Assembly (NCBI GenBank): GCA_965279115.1
Contig: OZ257137.1
Location: 6,014,001-6,078,000 of the forward strand
Length of the DNA stretch: 64,000 nt
Direction: 5' to 3'
DNA from: JAEUOS01 sp965279115
GTDB taxonomy: Bacteria > Pseudomonadota > Gammaproteobacteria > Burkholderiales > JAEUOS01
The translations under genes were made by a program, and so were the position numbers. This document shows, one piece after another, positions 1 to 8,873 of this stretch. The notes under the pieces were generated by a model. It was given only the letters and a program-made list of their open reading frames with translations, made no database searches and had not been told where the DNA came from. How positions within the stretch are numbered: the first letter of the stretch is position 1; every line of letters starts with the position of its first letter.

Positions 1-1999
1 CCGACAGCGCCGTCACCACGCCTGGCCGGGACCTGCCGTTGACCCGCGCCCGGGCCTGGAAACTTCCACGTCCGTTGAAAATGCGCACCATCTCGCCATC
101 GGCAATACCGCGTGGCGCGGCGTCTTCGACGTTGAGGTCCAGAAACGGCTCCTTCTCGGCGGTGCGCAGGGCGTCGATGTTGCCGAAGGTGCTGTTCATG
201 AAGTTGCGCGCCGGCGGCGAGATCATCATCAACGGATACTTCGCCGCCAGCCCCGGATTGGTGGCCGGCGATTCGCGCGGCGCGATGTAGTCAGGCAAGG
301 CCGGCAGCCCCATCTCCAGCGCCCGCGCGCTGACGAATTCGCACTTGCCGGATGGTGTGCGGAAATTGCCCTCAGCGAAGGGCGTCCAGCGCTCAGGAAC
401 GTTCAGGCGCTGCCAGCCGGTTTGCTTCATGCGCTCAACCGAGATGCCGGTGTTGTAGGGGTGCCGCTGGTCGATCGCCTGTGCGGCGATGGCTTCGTCG
501 GACTCGTGCAGGCAGGCTTCCGTAAAGCCCATGCGATGGGCCAGTTCGCGAAACACGTCGCTATCCGAACGGGCCTCGCCGACGGGTGCGATCGCCGGCT
601 GGTTGACCAGCCAGTACAGGTGCCCGTAGGACTTGTGGATGTCGAAGTGTTCGAGCTGGGTGGTCGCCGGCAGCACGATATCGGCGTAATCGCAGGTATC
701 GGTGAGAAACACGTCATGTACGACCGTGAACAGGTCTTCGCGGGCCAGTCCGCGCAGGGCGCTGTTGGAGTCCGGAACCACAGCGGCCGGGTTCGAGGAA
801 TACACGAATAATGCCTTGACCGGCGGCCCGCCTGACAGGGCCGCCGGGTCGCCGGCGAGCGCCTCGCCCAGCTTGATCATGTTGACGGTGCGCGGATTGT
901 TCCAGATCAGGTCGGGTCGCTCCAGCGCCTTGCCGTCAACAGGATAGGTGGCGCCGGTGCCCAGCAGGACGCCACCGGCGGCATGGCGCCATGCGCCGGT
1001 CAGCGCCGGCAGGCAGGCGATGGTGCGGCAGCTCATCGCCCCGCCGGCATGGCGCTGCAAGCCGTAATTGATGCGGATGGCGGCGGGAGCCAGCGTGCCG
1101 TAGTCAAGCGCCACGCCTTCGATCTCTGCTTCGGTGAGGCCGGTGATGGTCGCGGCGCGCGCGGGCGTCCACCCCGCCACATGGTCTTCGAGCTCGGCGA
1201 AGCCCAGCGTGTAGTTGGCGATGTAGTCGCGGTCAAGCAGCTTGTCGCGTATCAATACATGCATCATCGCCAGTGCGAGCGCCGCATCGGTACCCGGGCG
1301 GATCGCCAGCCACTGGTGGCACTTCTCCGCGGACAGCGACTTGTAAGGGTCGATCGCGATCACCTTTGCGCCACGCCGCCTGGCCTCGGTCACACGCGTC
1401 CATAGATGCACGCTGGAGGTGATCGGGTTGGTACCCCACAACAGGATCAGCTTGGCCTCGTCGAAGCGTTCCATCTCGGGGCCGATATTGCCGCCGATGG
1501 TCAGGCCGATCCCCTCCTTGCCGGCGTTTGCACAGATGGTGCGGTCAAGCAACGACGCCCCGAGCTTGTGGAAGAAGCGCCGGTCGATCGAGTTCGCCTG
1601 CACAATGCCCATGGTGCCGGCATAGGAATACGGCAGTATGGTCTGCGGATCGTCCGCCGCGAGCGACTTGAAGCGCGCCACGATGGTATCGAGCGCCTCG
1701 TCCCAGCTTATCCGCTCGAACCTGGCGCCGGGCCCCTTGGGCCCGCTGCGCTTCAACGGATGCAGCACCCGGTCCGGCGCATAGGTACGGTCCAGATACC
1801 TGGCCACCTTGTTGCAGAGCACCCCGTGCGTGGTGGGATGATCCGGGTCGCCGCGGACTTCCACCGCGCGCGCGCCGCGCACGCTGCCGTCAGGCATCGT
1901 GACCTCCCCTTCCACCGTCACGAGCATCGCGCAGGTGTCGGGGCAATCATGCGGACAGGCGGCGCGCACGATGCGCCGCGACGGGGCTGGAAGGTTCAT
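1..1999 (-). CDS. Molybdopterin-dependent oxidoreductase (DMSO reductase family), C-terminus beyond left edge
   Basis: The reading frame is open from an ATG at 1999 down to base 1, so about 666 residues are visible and the C-terminal part is outside the window. I translated it directly from the minus strand. The N-terminus carries the iron-sulfur motif CPHDCPDTC (Cys15, 19, 23) followed by LCNKV near residue 62, the usual [4Fe-4S] arrangement of bis-MGD enzymes of the BisC/formate-dehydrogenase-like group. No twin-arginine signal is seen, so it is probably cytoplasmic. Its ATG overlaps the stop of the upstream protease gene (ATGA), which implies translational coupling. Family membership is clear; the substrate is not. 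Confidence 0.9.
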   Translation of the reverse strand, partial: MNLPAPSRRIVRAACPHDCPDTCAMLVTVEGEVTMPDGSVRGARAVEVRGDPDHPTTHGVLCNKVARYLDRTYAPDRVLHPLKRSGPKGPGARFERISWDEALDTIVARFKSLAADDPQTILPYSYAGTMGIVQANSIDRRFFHKLGASLLDRTICANAGKEGIGLTIGGNIGPEMERFDEAKLILLWGTNPITSSVHLWTRVTEARRRGAKVIAIDPYKSLSAEKCHQWLAIRPGTDAALALAMMHVLIRDKLLDRDYIANYTLGFAELEDHVAGWTPARAATITGLTEAEIEGVALDYGTLAPAAIRINYGLQRHAGGAMSCRTIACLPALTGAWRHAAGGVLLGTGATYPVDGKALERPDLIWNNPRTVNMIKLGEALAGDPAALSGGPPVKALFVYSSNPAAVVPDSNSALRGLAREDLFTVVHDVFLTDTCDYADIVLPATTQLEHFDIHKSYGHLYWLVNQPAIAPVGEARSDSDVFRELAHRMGFTEACLHESDEAIAAQAIDQRHPYNTGISVERMKQTGWQRLNVPERWTPFAEGNFRTPSGKCEFVSARALEMGLPALPDYIAPRESPATNPGLAAKYPLMMISPPARNFMNSTFGNIDALRTAEKEPFLDLNVEDAAPRGIADGEMVRIFNGRGSFQARARVNGRSRPGVVTALS

Positions 2000-3141
2000 G
2001 TGTTTCCCTTGCTTTGCGCCTGCAGCTGGCGGGCCTCGACGGCAAGCTCGTTCATGCGGCGGATGGTCTCGGCCTTGCGGGTCGCAACTTCGTCCAGCTT
2101 TTTGGTTACCGCGGCGAGTTCCGACTGGCGCTGCTCCGATAGCGGTCCCTGCTCGAAGCGCAGCATCAGCTTCAACGTGTTTACCTGGTTGACAAGCGCG
2201 ATCTCCTCGAAATTGATGCGCCCGAGATCACGCTGCAGTTGCCGGTACTCGGTCACCAGGCGGGTGAGGCGATCACGCCGCTCGTCCGGCTGTCCGTCCG
2301 GGGTCGCCGGAGCAATCGATGGATCGGCGGGGCGCGTGAACGTCACCGGCACGCTGCGGGCCACCACCAGCGCGATGCCATCCTCCAGCGCGGGCACGAT
2401 ATCGACCACCCGTGCCTTCTCGCCTGCGTGCGGCCTGATCAGCCCTTCGCGCAGCCGCGGTTCGGCAGCGCCCGCCCGTTCCAGCAGCTCCTGGAGATAT
2501 TGCGACTTGATGGCGTAATTGACGTTCTGTGGGATGTCGCCGGTCTGGCGCGCGACCGCCGCCGCATCCAGTTTCGAGGCGACCACGCCGACCACATTGC
2601 CTTCCATGTTGACAAGAGGGCCGCCGGAGTTGCCGGTCTGCACCGGCGCGCTCACCTGAAACACCCGTGGGTCGTTGTTGGCGCCCGAAAAGCTGTTGAT
2701 GATGCCGTCGGTCACCTTCGGTTCGATCCCCTGTTGGCGCACGTTGGGAAAGCCCATGGTGACGATCGCCGCGCCGCGCCGCATCTCGCCCGAGGCGGTC
2801 ACCGGGAGGGGCTTGAAAGTGCCTTCCGCCTTGAGAACGGCAAGGTCATTGGCACGATCGGTCAGGACCACGCGCGCGGCGAAGGTTTGTCCCTTCAGGT
2901 TGCGCAACGCGACCGACTGGGAACCGACGATCACGTGGAAGCAAGTCACGAAATAGCCGTCGGCGGTGATGAAAAATCCGGTTCCCGTGGCGACCCGCTG
3001 CGGCGACGATGGTGCCAGGGGTGTCGCGCCCGGTTGCGCCGGCACCTGCGCCTGAGCCGTCGGCGCGAAGCACAACTGGCTCACCAGGCAAGCCAGAGTC
3101 AGGGCCAGGCCGCGCGATACAAAAAGCCGGAAGGAACACAT
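1996..3141 (-). CDS. Secreted trypsin-like serine protease with C-terminal coiled coil
   Basis: 381 residues from the ATG at 3141; an in-frame start at 3201 is possible but would put 20 polar residues before the signal peptide. Residues 1-32 form a signal peptide ending in an Ala-Gln-Ala site. The chymotrypsin-fold triad is complete: His69 (in VTCFHVIVG), Asp99 (in ANDLAVLK) and Ser172 (in TGNSGGPLV). Unlike DegP/HtrA there is no recognisable PDZ domain; the last 90 or so residues are charged and helical, with heptad-like spacing (a probable coiled coil). It probably acts in the periplasm on misfolded or envelope proteins. It is the first gene of a two-gene unit with the molybdoenzyme, an odd pairing. 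Confidence 0.85.
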   Translation of the reverse strand: MCSFRLFVSRGLALTLACLVSQLCFAPTAQAQVPAQPGATPLAPSSPQRVATGTGFFITADGYFVTCFHVIVGSQSVALRNLKGQTFAARVVLTDRANDLAVLKAEGTFKPLPVTASGEMRRGAAIVTMGFPNVRQQGIEPKVTDGIINSFSGANNDPRVFQVSAPVQTGNSGGPLVNMEGNVVGVVASKLDAAAVARQTGDIPQNVNYAIKSQYLQELLERAGAAEPRLREGLIRPHAGEKARVVDIVPALEDGIALVVARSVPVTFTRPADPSIAPATPDGQPDERRDRLTRLVTEYRQLQRDLGRINFEEIALVNQVNTLKLMLRFEQGPLSEQRQSELAAVTKKLDEVATRKAETIRRMNELAVEARQLQAQSKGNT

Positions 3142-3229
3142 CCGGACGATTGTAATGGCAGAAAGTGCCCGCTCCTGCCTGCATTCGCCGCGTCGCTGCA
3201 TTTAGGGCGACAATACGCTCCGCGTCCCC

Positions 3230-5050
3230 TTGGGGGCCGTCCTGGATCGAGCCCACCCGTTGAACCGACCGTCGCTGAACCGCTTCGCCGCGCTGAAGAA
3301 CCTGTTGCCGTTCTGTCGTCCGTACCGCGGCCGATTCGCCCTGGCTTTCGTTTTTCTTTGCGTGGCCGCCATGGCGACACTGGCGATTCCGTTTGCCTTC
3401 CGCAACCTGATCGACCATGGATTCGCCGCCAACCGCTCCGGCGCGGAAATCAACACGTATTTCATGGCCCTTTTCGGCATCGCGATGGTGCTTGCCGTAT
3501 TCACCGCGGCACGCTTCTACATGGTCAGCTGGCTGGGCGAGCGGGTAACCGCCGACCTGCGGGCGGCCGTGTACGGTCGCATGCTGCTGCAGACACCGCG
3601 GTTCTTCGAAACCACCCAGACCGGCGAGGTGCTCTCCCGCCTGACCACCGACACCACCCTGGTGCAGACGGTGATCGGCACCAGCATCTCGATGGGCCTG
3701 CGCAACCTTTTCCTGTTCATCGGCGGCCTGGGCATGCTGGTGCTCACGAACCCGCAGGCGACCCTGATCATCCTGGGCGTCATCATCGCCACGGTGATTC
3801 CGGTGGCGGTCTTCGGCCGGCGCGTGCGCAAGCTTTCGCGCGCTTCGCAGGACCGGGTCGCCGACGCCAGCGCCCTGGCCGGGGAAGTCCTGGCCGCGAT
3901 GCCGGTGGTGCAGGCCTTCACCAATGAGTCCTTCGAGCGCAAGCGCTTCGACGCCTCGGTCGAGCGGGCCTTCTCCACCGCCGTCATACGCACCACGGCG
4001 CGCGCCATGCTCACCGCCATCGTCATCACCATCGTGTTCGGCGGCGCGATCTACGGTTTGTGGATGGGCGCGCGCGCGGTTTCAGCCGGCGGCATGACCG
4101 CCGGGCAACTGGCCCAGGCCGTCATTTATGTCGCGATCGTCGCCGGTGCGGTGGGCGCGCTTGCCGAAGTGATTGGCGACATCATGCGTGCGGCCGGCGC
4201 GACCGAGCGCCTGCTTGAGCTCTATACCGCCGTGCCCCACATCGCCTCCCCTGCCGCGCCGCTCGCCTTTCCGGCGCGCAGCGGCGCCAGCGGCGCGCGC
4301 GTCGAGTTCGATGACGTCGTGTTCCACTACCCTTCGCGTCCCTTGCAGGCGGCGCTGGACCATGTGTCGTTCACGGTCGAAGCGGGGCAAACCATCGCCA
4401 TCGTCGGCCCCTCCGGCGCCGGCAAGAGCACGCTCATGCAACTGCTGTTGCGGTTCCACGACCCCGACAGCGGCGCGGTCCGTATCGACGGTGTCAGCCT
4501 CAAGGACGCGGATCTCGCGGACTTGCGCGCGCGCATCGCGATCGTGCCGCAGGATGTGGTGATCTTCGGCGCGAACGCGCTGAAAAACATCCGCTACGGG
4601 AATCCGCTCGCCGATGACGACGCCGTGGTGGCGGCCGCGCGGGCCGCCCACGCCCATGATTTCATCGAACGCCTGCCCGAGGGCTACCGCACATTCCTGG
4701 GCGAGCGCGGTGTGCGCCTCTCCGGAGGACAGCGCCAGCGCATCGCCATCGCCCGTGCGATCCTGCGCGATGCGCCACTGCTCCTGCTTGACGAGGCCAC
4801 CAGTGCCCTGGACACCGAGTCCGAACTCGCGGTCCAGCGGGCGATCGAATCAGCCTCGCGCAACCGCACCACGCTGGTCATCGCGCATCGCCTTTCCACG
4901 GTCAAGAACGCCGACCGCGTCATCGTCATCGACCAGGGGCGGGTGGCCGAAAGCGGGGAGCCGGCGCAACTGCTCGCCGAGGGCGGCCTGTACGCGCGCC
5001 TGGCCCAACTGCAGATCAGCGATGGCGCGGGCGCCACGAACCTTCACTGA
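3230..5050 (+). CDS. ABC exporter, fused permease-ATPase (MsbA/lipid A exporter-like)
   Basis: A 606-residue half-transporter: six transmembrane helices in the first 310 or so residues, then a nucleotide-binding domain. Visible motifs are Walker A GPSGAGKST (about residue 393), Q-loop IVPQD, signature LSGGQRQR (about 496), Walker B LLLLDEATSALD (about 518) and H-loop IAHRLST. The arrangement and length fit MsbA-related homodimeric exporters of lipids or drugs in the inner membrane. The longest frame starts with TTG at 3230; a second TTG at 3258 (Leu-Asn-Arg-Pro) is also possible, and no strong ribosome binding site decides between them. It is divergent from the protease, and the promoters of both must lie in 3142-3229. 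Substrate unknown. Confidence 0.88.
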   Translation: MGAVLDRAHPLNRPSLNRFAALKNLLPFCRPYRGRFALAFVFLCVAAMATLAIPFAFRNLIDHGFAANRSGAEINTYFMALFGIAMVLAVFTAARFYMVSWLGERVTADLRAAVYGRMLLQTPRFFETTQTGEVLSRLTTDTTLVQTVIGTSISMGLRNLFLFIGGLGMLVLTNPQATLIILGVIIATVIPVAVFGRRVRKLSRASQDRVADASALAGEVLAAMPVVQAFTNESFERKRFDASVERAFSTAVIRTTARAMLTAIVITIVFGGAIYGLWMGARAVSAGGMTAGQLAQAVIYVAIVAGAVGALAEVIGDIMRAAGATERLLELYTAVPHIASPAAPLAFPARSGASGARVEFDDVVFHYPSRPLQAALDHVSFTVEAGQTIAIVGPSGAGKSTLMQLLLRFHDPDSGAVRIDGVSLKDADLADLRARIAIVPQDVVIFGANALKNIRYGNPLADDDAVVAAARAAHAHDFIERLPEGYRTFLGERGVRLSGGQRQRIAIARAILRDAPLLLLDEATSALDTESELAVQRAIESASRNRTTLVIAHRLSTVKNADRVIVIDQGRVAESGEPAQLLAEGGLYARLAQLQISDGAGATNLH

Positions 5051-5085
5051 GCCGCGCTGCGCCAGCCCTGCTCGAACACCCGGGC

Positions 5086-5114
5086 TTCGGTCATGCCGGC
5101 GGGTGCTCTAGAAT
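5086..5114 (+). promoter_or_regulatory. Candidate sigma-70 promoter for rpoE
   Basis: TTCGGT (5086-5091) is followed after 17 bp by TAGAAT (5109-5114), about 30 bp before the rpoE start. The -10 box is good and the -35 box is partial. No sigma-E-type GGAACTT box is present here, so autoregulation of rpoE is not evident. Confidence 0.4.
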
Positions 5115-5144
5115 CCATGCTGTGACAGACGAGACATCGCCCAC

Positions 5145-5774
5145 TTGACCAACAAGCCTGACCCTGCCAGCGCAGCGGCCGCGTCGATCGCCCAACTGGA
5201 TGCCGAATTGGTTCGGCGCGCCCTCGAAGGCGAGCGCACCGCCTTCGACCTGCTGGTCGTGCGCTACCAGCGCCGCATCGCCGCGCTTATTTCGCGCTAT
5301 CGGCTCGATGCCGGCACCATAGAGGACCTGACCCAGGAGGCATTCATCAAGGCCTACCGTGGCCTGGCGGGCTATCGCGGCGACGCTTCTTTTTTCACCT
5401 GGCTGGCGCGCATCGCCCTCAACACCACAAAAACCTACCTGAGCGACAACAAGCGGCGCGTCGAAACCGTCGGCCTGGAAGACGACGCCGCCGAGCTTGA
5501 TCCCCTCGCCGGCATTGAATCCGGTGACCTGACCGAAGGCACCGTGGTCTCGCGCCAGATGGGCGAAATCATCAACCGCGCCCTCGAGGACATGTCTCCG
5601 GAGTTGCGCGAGGCCCTCACCATGCGCGAAATCGACGGCATGTCCTACCAGGAAATCGCCGCAACCCTCAAAGTTCCGCTCAATACCGTGCGATCGCGGA
5701 TTTTTCGCGCCCGCGAGACCGTTTCCATGAAACTTCGCCCGCTTCTGGAAGTCAGCCGCTCCAAGCGCTGGTAA
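5145..5774 (+). CDS. rpoE: RNA polymerase sigma factor RpoE (AlgU/sigma-E, ECF family)
   Basis: 209 residues with a TTG start. Region 2 (about residues 25-95) shows the ECF core-binding and -10 recognition helices, including DLTQEAFIKAYRGL and FFTWLARIALN. Region 4 (about 140-195) contains MSYQEIAATLKVPLNTVRSR, the -35-binding helix-turn-helix. Similarity to E. coli RpoE is evident by eye over the whole length. It directs transcription of envelope-stress genes. The anti-sigma gene follows after 5 bp. The usual rseB and mucD/degP partners are not in this locus. Confidence 0.95.
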   Translation: MTNKPDPASAAAASIAQLDAELVRRALEGERTAFDLLVVRYQRRIAALISRYRLDAGTIEDLTQEAFIKAYRGLAGYRGDASFFTWLARIALNTTKTYLSDNKRRVETVGLEDDAAELDPLAGIESGDLTEGTVVSRQMGEIINRALEDMSPELREALTMREIDGMSYQEIAATLKVPLNTVRSRIFRARETVSMKLRPLLEVSRSKRW

Positions 5775-5779
5775 AAACC

Positions 5780-5995
5780 ATGAATACAGATCAACTATCC
5801 TCCCTGATTGACGGCGAACTCGAAGTCGCCGACGTCGGCGCCGCCCTCGCGGCGCTCGCCACGGATACCGACGCGCGTGATGCCGTCACCGTTTTCCAGA
5901 TCATCGGAGACTCCCTGCGCGGACGCATGGTCGAGGATGACGGCTACAGTCGGCGCATCTTCGCCGCGCTCGACCAGGTGCAGATCGACCGCTGA
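5780..5995 (+). CDS. rseA: Short anti-sigma factor, RseA N-terminal domain only
   Basis: 71 residues beginning MNTDQLSSLIDGELE, the start of the RseA/MucA cytoplasmic sigma-binding domain (helices with the conserved LSxLxDGEL). Family members are normally 150-200 residues, with a transmembrane helix and a periplasmic sensor region. Here the protein stops after the cytoplasmic domain at Gln-Ile-Asp-Arg, and a GC hairpin follows. I looked for a transmembrane helix in the other two frames downstream and found none, so this looks like a true short gene rather than a frameshift. It should hold RpoE in the cytoplasm, but without a membrane anchor the RseP/DegS cleavage signal cannot act in the usual way. 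Confidence 0.85.
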   Translation: MNTDQLSSLIDGELEVADVGAALAALATDTDARDAVTVFQIIGDSLRGRMVEDDGYSRRIFAALDQVQIDR

Positions 5996-6002
5996 AACGC
6001 GC

Positions 6003-6030
6003 GGCCCGGGCTTGCCCGGGTCGGTGGTTT
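6003..6030 (+). terminator. Terminator-like hairpin after rpoE-rseA
   Basis: CCCGGGC (6005-6011) and GCCCGGG (6014-6020) are inverted repeats, extendable by two further outer pairs, and are followed by GGTGGTTTT. The T-tract is short, so termination may be partial. The position right after the short anti-sigma gene supports that gene ending here. Confidence 0.5.
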
Positions 6031-6042
6031 TGCGGATTTCAC

Positions 6043-6070
6043 GGAACTTTCCGCCGCGCGACAGGCCTAT
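6043..6070 (+). promoter_or_regulatory. Possible sigma-E promoter upstream of the GNAT gene
   Basis: A perfect GGAACTT (6043-6049), the -35 element recognised by RpoE, lies 65 bp before the acetyltransferase start. At the expected distance only CCTATCC is found, a poor -10 element, so this is tentative. Confidence 0.3.
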
Positions 6071-6113
6071 CCAGTACGACGAGCCATCACGGCTTGCGGT
6101 TTGAAAGAAAGTC

Positions 6114-6710
6114 ATGAAAAAGCGCCTGCCGCGCCTGGCGGACGATGTCCTGCCAAAACTCGAAGTTCCCGTGCGCCGACTGGTCGAAAGTGATCGTCCG
6201 GCCTTGCTCGACTACTACCGGCGCCTGTCACTCGCGGACCGCGCCTCCCTGTTCGGGTTTCCATTGCCGGACGACAAGCTGGCGATCTATGTCAACCGTC
6301 TCAATCTCGAAACCGACGGCCATGTTGCCGCGCGCGGCGCGGCTTCGGTGCTCATCGGGGTCGGGCATTGCATCGTGTTCGACAACCAGGGCGTGCTCAA
6401 CGTGCACGTGGCGCATGGCTATCGCCGCCGCGGCATCGGCACCGCGCTGGGGCGCGAGCTGACGCGTTTCGGCGCCAGCCGCTCGCTGCGCTGGCTGCGC
6501 GCGTACTTCAGCAAGAGCGATCCGATCGCCGCCAGCCTGGCGCGCAGCCTCGGACTGGAACTCAATTTCGGCCTGGACCGCTTCTATGCCGAGCTCGCCC
6601 TCGCCAGGCCGGCGTCGGGGGTGCAGCGTGCGGCGTCCGCCAAGGCGGCCCGCGCAATACAATCCGCGCATGACCAGCCCGAACCGGCCGAAACTGCCGC
6701 CGCTGCATGA
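6114..6710 (+). CDS. GNAT family N-acetyltransferase
   Basis: 198 residues. The acetyl-CoA-binding motif A is clear in VAHGYRRRGIGTALGRELTR (about residues 103-122), the R-x-x-G-x-G/A signature of GNAT enzymes. The N-terminal strand-helix (VRRLVESDRPALLDYYRRLS) also fits the fold. The C-terminal tail of about 30 residues is Ala-rich and probably disordered. It is cytoplasmic with an unknown acceptor; low-specificity GNATs next to regulators are often stress- or amine-related, but nothing here fixes that. Its end overlaps the start of the LysR gene by 41 bp, in the same direction. Confidence 0.85.
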   Translation: MKKRLPRLADDVLPKLEVPVRRLVESDRPALLDYYRRLSLADRASLFGFPLPDDKLAIYVNRLNLETDGHVAARGAASVLIGVGHCIVFDNQGVLNVHVAHGYRRRGIGTALGRELTRFGASRSLRWLRAYFSKSDPIAASLARSLGLELNFGLDRFYAELALARPASGVQRAASAKAARAIQSAHDQPEPAETAAAA

Positions 6711-7572
6711 CCTGACAGCGTTCGAGGCCGCGGCGCGGCACATGAGCTTCCTCAAGGCTTCCGAGGAACTGCATGTGACGCAATCGGCGATCAGCCATCG
6801 TATCAAGGCTTTAGAGGAAACCCTGGGCGTAGCGCTTTTCATCCGCGTGAACCGCAACATCGCGCTCACCAGTTTCGGTGAACGTTACCTCGGGGACGTC
6901 CGCGAAATCCTCGACCGGCTTGGCAGCGCGACGGCCCGCCTGGGCGGCGACAACCGGACGCGGCTGCGCATCTCGGCTGCGCCTGCGCTTGGCGCCCGCT
7001 GGCTGGTCTCCCGGCTGGCGTTGTTCCAGCGTGCCCATCCAAACATTGAACTGGTCGTCTCGTCTTCCTACGACTTCGAGTTGCTCAGGCGCGGCGAGGC
7101 CGACGTCGGCATCCGCTACGGGCCGGAGCCGGAGATTGGATTGCGCTGCATCCGCCTGTTCGAGGAAACCCTGTTTCCCGTGGCTAGCGCCGCCTATATC
7201 GCCTCGATCGGCGGGCTCGCCAGTCCGCGTGACCTGGAGCGCGCGCAACTGCTGCGCCACCCGATGCTTTCGTGGAAGCGTTGGTTCGCCGCCGCCGGTA
7301 TCGAGCGCGACGAGCCCGGCGCCGGCACACTGTTCGAGGACGCCACCCTCATGTACGAGGCCGCGGCGGCCGGACAAGGCGTCGCGCTCGGCCTGAAAAC
7401 CCTGTTCGAGGACGCCCCGCACACCCGCCTGGTAAGGCCCTTCGATCTCGAGGCCTGGGACAGCGCCTACAGCATCGTGCTTTCGCCGGCGGCACAACAA
7501 AAACCCCAGGTCGCGACGTTCTGCGCTTGGCTGCGCGCCGCCGCGCAAGGCACTGCCGCCGGCACCGTCTAG
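6670..7572 (+). CDS. LysR-family transcriptional regulator (GcvA-like)
   Basis: 300 residues from the ATG at 6670 (MTSPNRPKLPPLHDLTAFEA); the frame is open further upstream but that part only shadows the GNAT gene. The winged helix-turn-helix occupies residues 10-70 (ASEELHVTQSAISHRIKALE). A LysR substrate-binding domain follows, with typical strands such as RLRISAAPALGARWLVSRL. The form LPPLHDLTAFEAAARHMSF is characteristic of the GcvA branch, which often controls amino-acid or beta-lactamase genes. The convergent MFS gene overlaps its last 4 bp; that transporter is a possible but unproven target. Confidence 0.9.
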   Translation: MTSPNRPKLPPLHDLTAFEAAARHMSFLKASEELHVTQSAISHRIKALEETLGVALFIRVNRNIALTSFGERYLGDVREILDRLGSATARLGGDNRTRLRISAAPALGARWLVSRLALFQRAHPNIELVVSSSYDFELLRRGEADVGIRYGPEPEIGLRCIRLFEETLFPVASAAYIASIGGLASPRDLERAQLLRHPMLSWKRWFAAAGIERDEPGAGTLFEDATLMYEAAAAGQGVALGLKTLFEDAPHTRLVRPFDLEAWDSAYSIVLSPAAQQKPQVATFCAWLRAAAQGTAAGTV

Positions 7573-8816
7573 CGGCGTGTGCGGAAGTCGCGCAAGTCGG
7601 GCACGCGCCAGAACGGCAGCACCGCGATCAGCAGGCAGGCCACCGCGAACACGAAGCCCGGTCGGTAACTGCCGGTCAGGTCATGCATGACCCCGGCCAT
7701 CAGCGCGCCCAGCCCGGCGCCAAAAGCGTTGCACGCATAGATCACACCGTAGATGGTGGCGACCTGCCTGCCGGCGAACAGCCGCGTGGTAATCGAGGAA
7801 ATGATCGGCCCGCGGGCGCCCTGGCAAAGACCGAACGCGATCACGTACAGCACCAGCCACTCGGTGCGCGCGTGCCACGATACGATGAACAGCACGATGA
7901 TGCCGGCGATACTGCCGGCGTAGGTGGCGGTAACGGTCCGGCGCGGGCCATAGCGATCCGCCAGCGCGCCGGTGGTCACGATACCGAACACCGACGCCAT
8001 CGACGCGGCCCCGAACACCGTCGCCGCCAGGATCGCCGAGAAGCCCTGCTCCACCAGGTAAACAACTGTCTGCACCGTCACGGAGAACATGCCGACCGAG
8101 GTGAAGAAGAATATCCAGGCCAGGCTCCAGAAATTGCGCGTGTAAAGCGCGTCACGCAAGGTCCAGTCGCGCACGCCCGCCGATCCGCGCTTGCGCTCGA
8201 CCCGGTATTCGGGATGGCCGGCGACGATTGTCTTCCAGGGCATGGCCAGTACCACCGGCACGGCCAACAGGAGGGCGATGCCGAGTATCTGGTAGGTATC
8301 GCGCCAGCCATGCTGCGACAGGAGCGACTGCGTCGCCGGAACGATCAGGAGCGCCCCGAGGCCGAGGCCGGCGAATGCGATCGAGATCGCGGTGGAAAGA
8401 CGCTCGCGAAACCAGCGCGCCAGGAGGCTCGACGACGGCACCATTCCCAGTGCCGCCACCGCGAACCCGGTGATCGCGCCCACCGTCGCATAGAAATGCC
8501 AGAGGCTTTCGATCCGCGATGCCAGCAGGTAGGCCATCGCCAGCCCCGCCATCCCCGCCCCGTAAACCACTCTCGGTCCGACCCGGTCGAACAGCAGCCC
8601 TATGAGGGGGGCGGTCAATCCGTTGACCAGAAGATAGACCGAATACACGCTGGTCATCTCCGAACGGCTCCAGCCCAGGTCGCGCTCGAGCGGCAGCAGG
8701 AACACCACATAGGTGTCCGCGGTGCCACGCCCAACCAGGTTGAGCAGCAGGCACAGCACAAGCACGCCGATGGCGGCGCGTGCGGAGTCGCGGGGGGCGG
8801 GTTCTCTGGGTGACAA
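7569..8816 (-). CDS. Major facilitator superfamily transporter
   Basis: 415 residues with about 12 hydrophobic helices in two halves. The MFS loop 2-3 motif appears as GLLFDRVGPR (about residue 75) and its second-half counterpart as GALADRYGPRR (about 275). The arrangement resembles the OFA/monocarboxylate-type carriers common in Burkholderiales. The longest frame uses TTG at 8816 (MSPREPAPRDSARAA), and no better start lies before the first helix. It is an inner-membrane carrier of unknown substrate, transcribed toward the LysR gene with a 4-bp convergent overlap and no room for a terminator between them. Confidence 0.88.
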   Translation of the reverse strand: MSPREPAPRDSARAAIGVLVLCLLLNLVGRGTADTYVVFLLPLERDLGWSRSEMTSVYSVYLLVNGLTAPLIGLLFDRVGPRVVYGAGMAGLAMAYLLASRIESLWHFYATVGAITGFAVAALGMVPSSSLLARWFRERLSTAISIAFAGLGLGALLIVPATQSLLSQHGWRDTYQILGIALLLAVPVVLAMPWKTIVAGHPEYRVERKRGSAGVRDWTLRDALYTRNFWSLAWIFFFTSVGMFSVTVQTVVYLVEQGFSAILAATVFGAASMASVFGIVTTGALADRYGPRRTVTATYAGSIAGIIVLFIVSWHARTEWLVLYVIAFGLCQGARGPIISSITTRLFAGRQVATIYGVIYACNAFGAGLGALMAGVMHDLTGSYRPGFVFAVACLLIAVLPFWRVPDLRDFRTRR

Positions 8817-8873
8817 AGACGGGATTCGATAAGGGTTGCCAGCGGCCCCCCGGTACGGGCCCGCTCGCCGAGT

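Noticed and set aside
5086..5144. Autoregulatory sigma-E promoter before rpoE
   Set aside because: No GGAACTT-like -35 is present upstream of rpoE; a sigma-70-like promoter fits better.
5780..6110. Frameshift in the anti-sigma gene
   Set aside because: No transmembrane helix or RseA-like periplasmic sequence occurs in any frame after 5995, and a hairpin follows the stop, so a genuine short gene is more likely.
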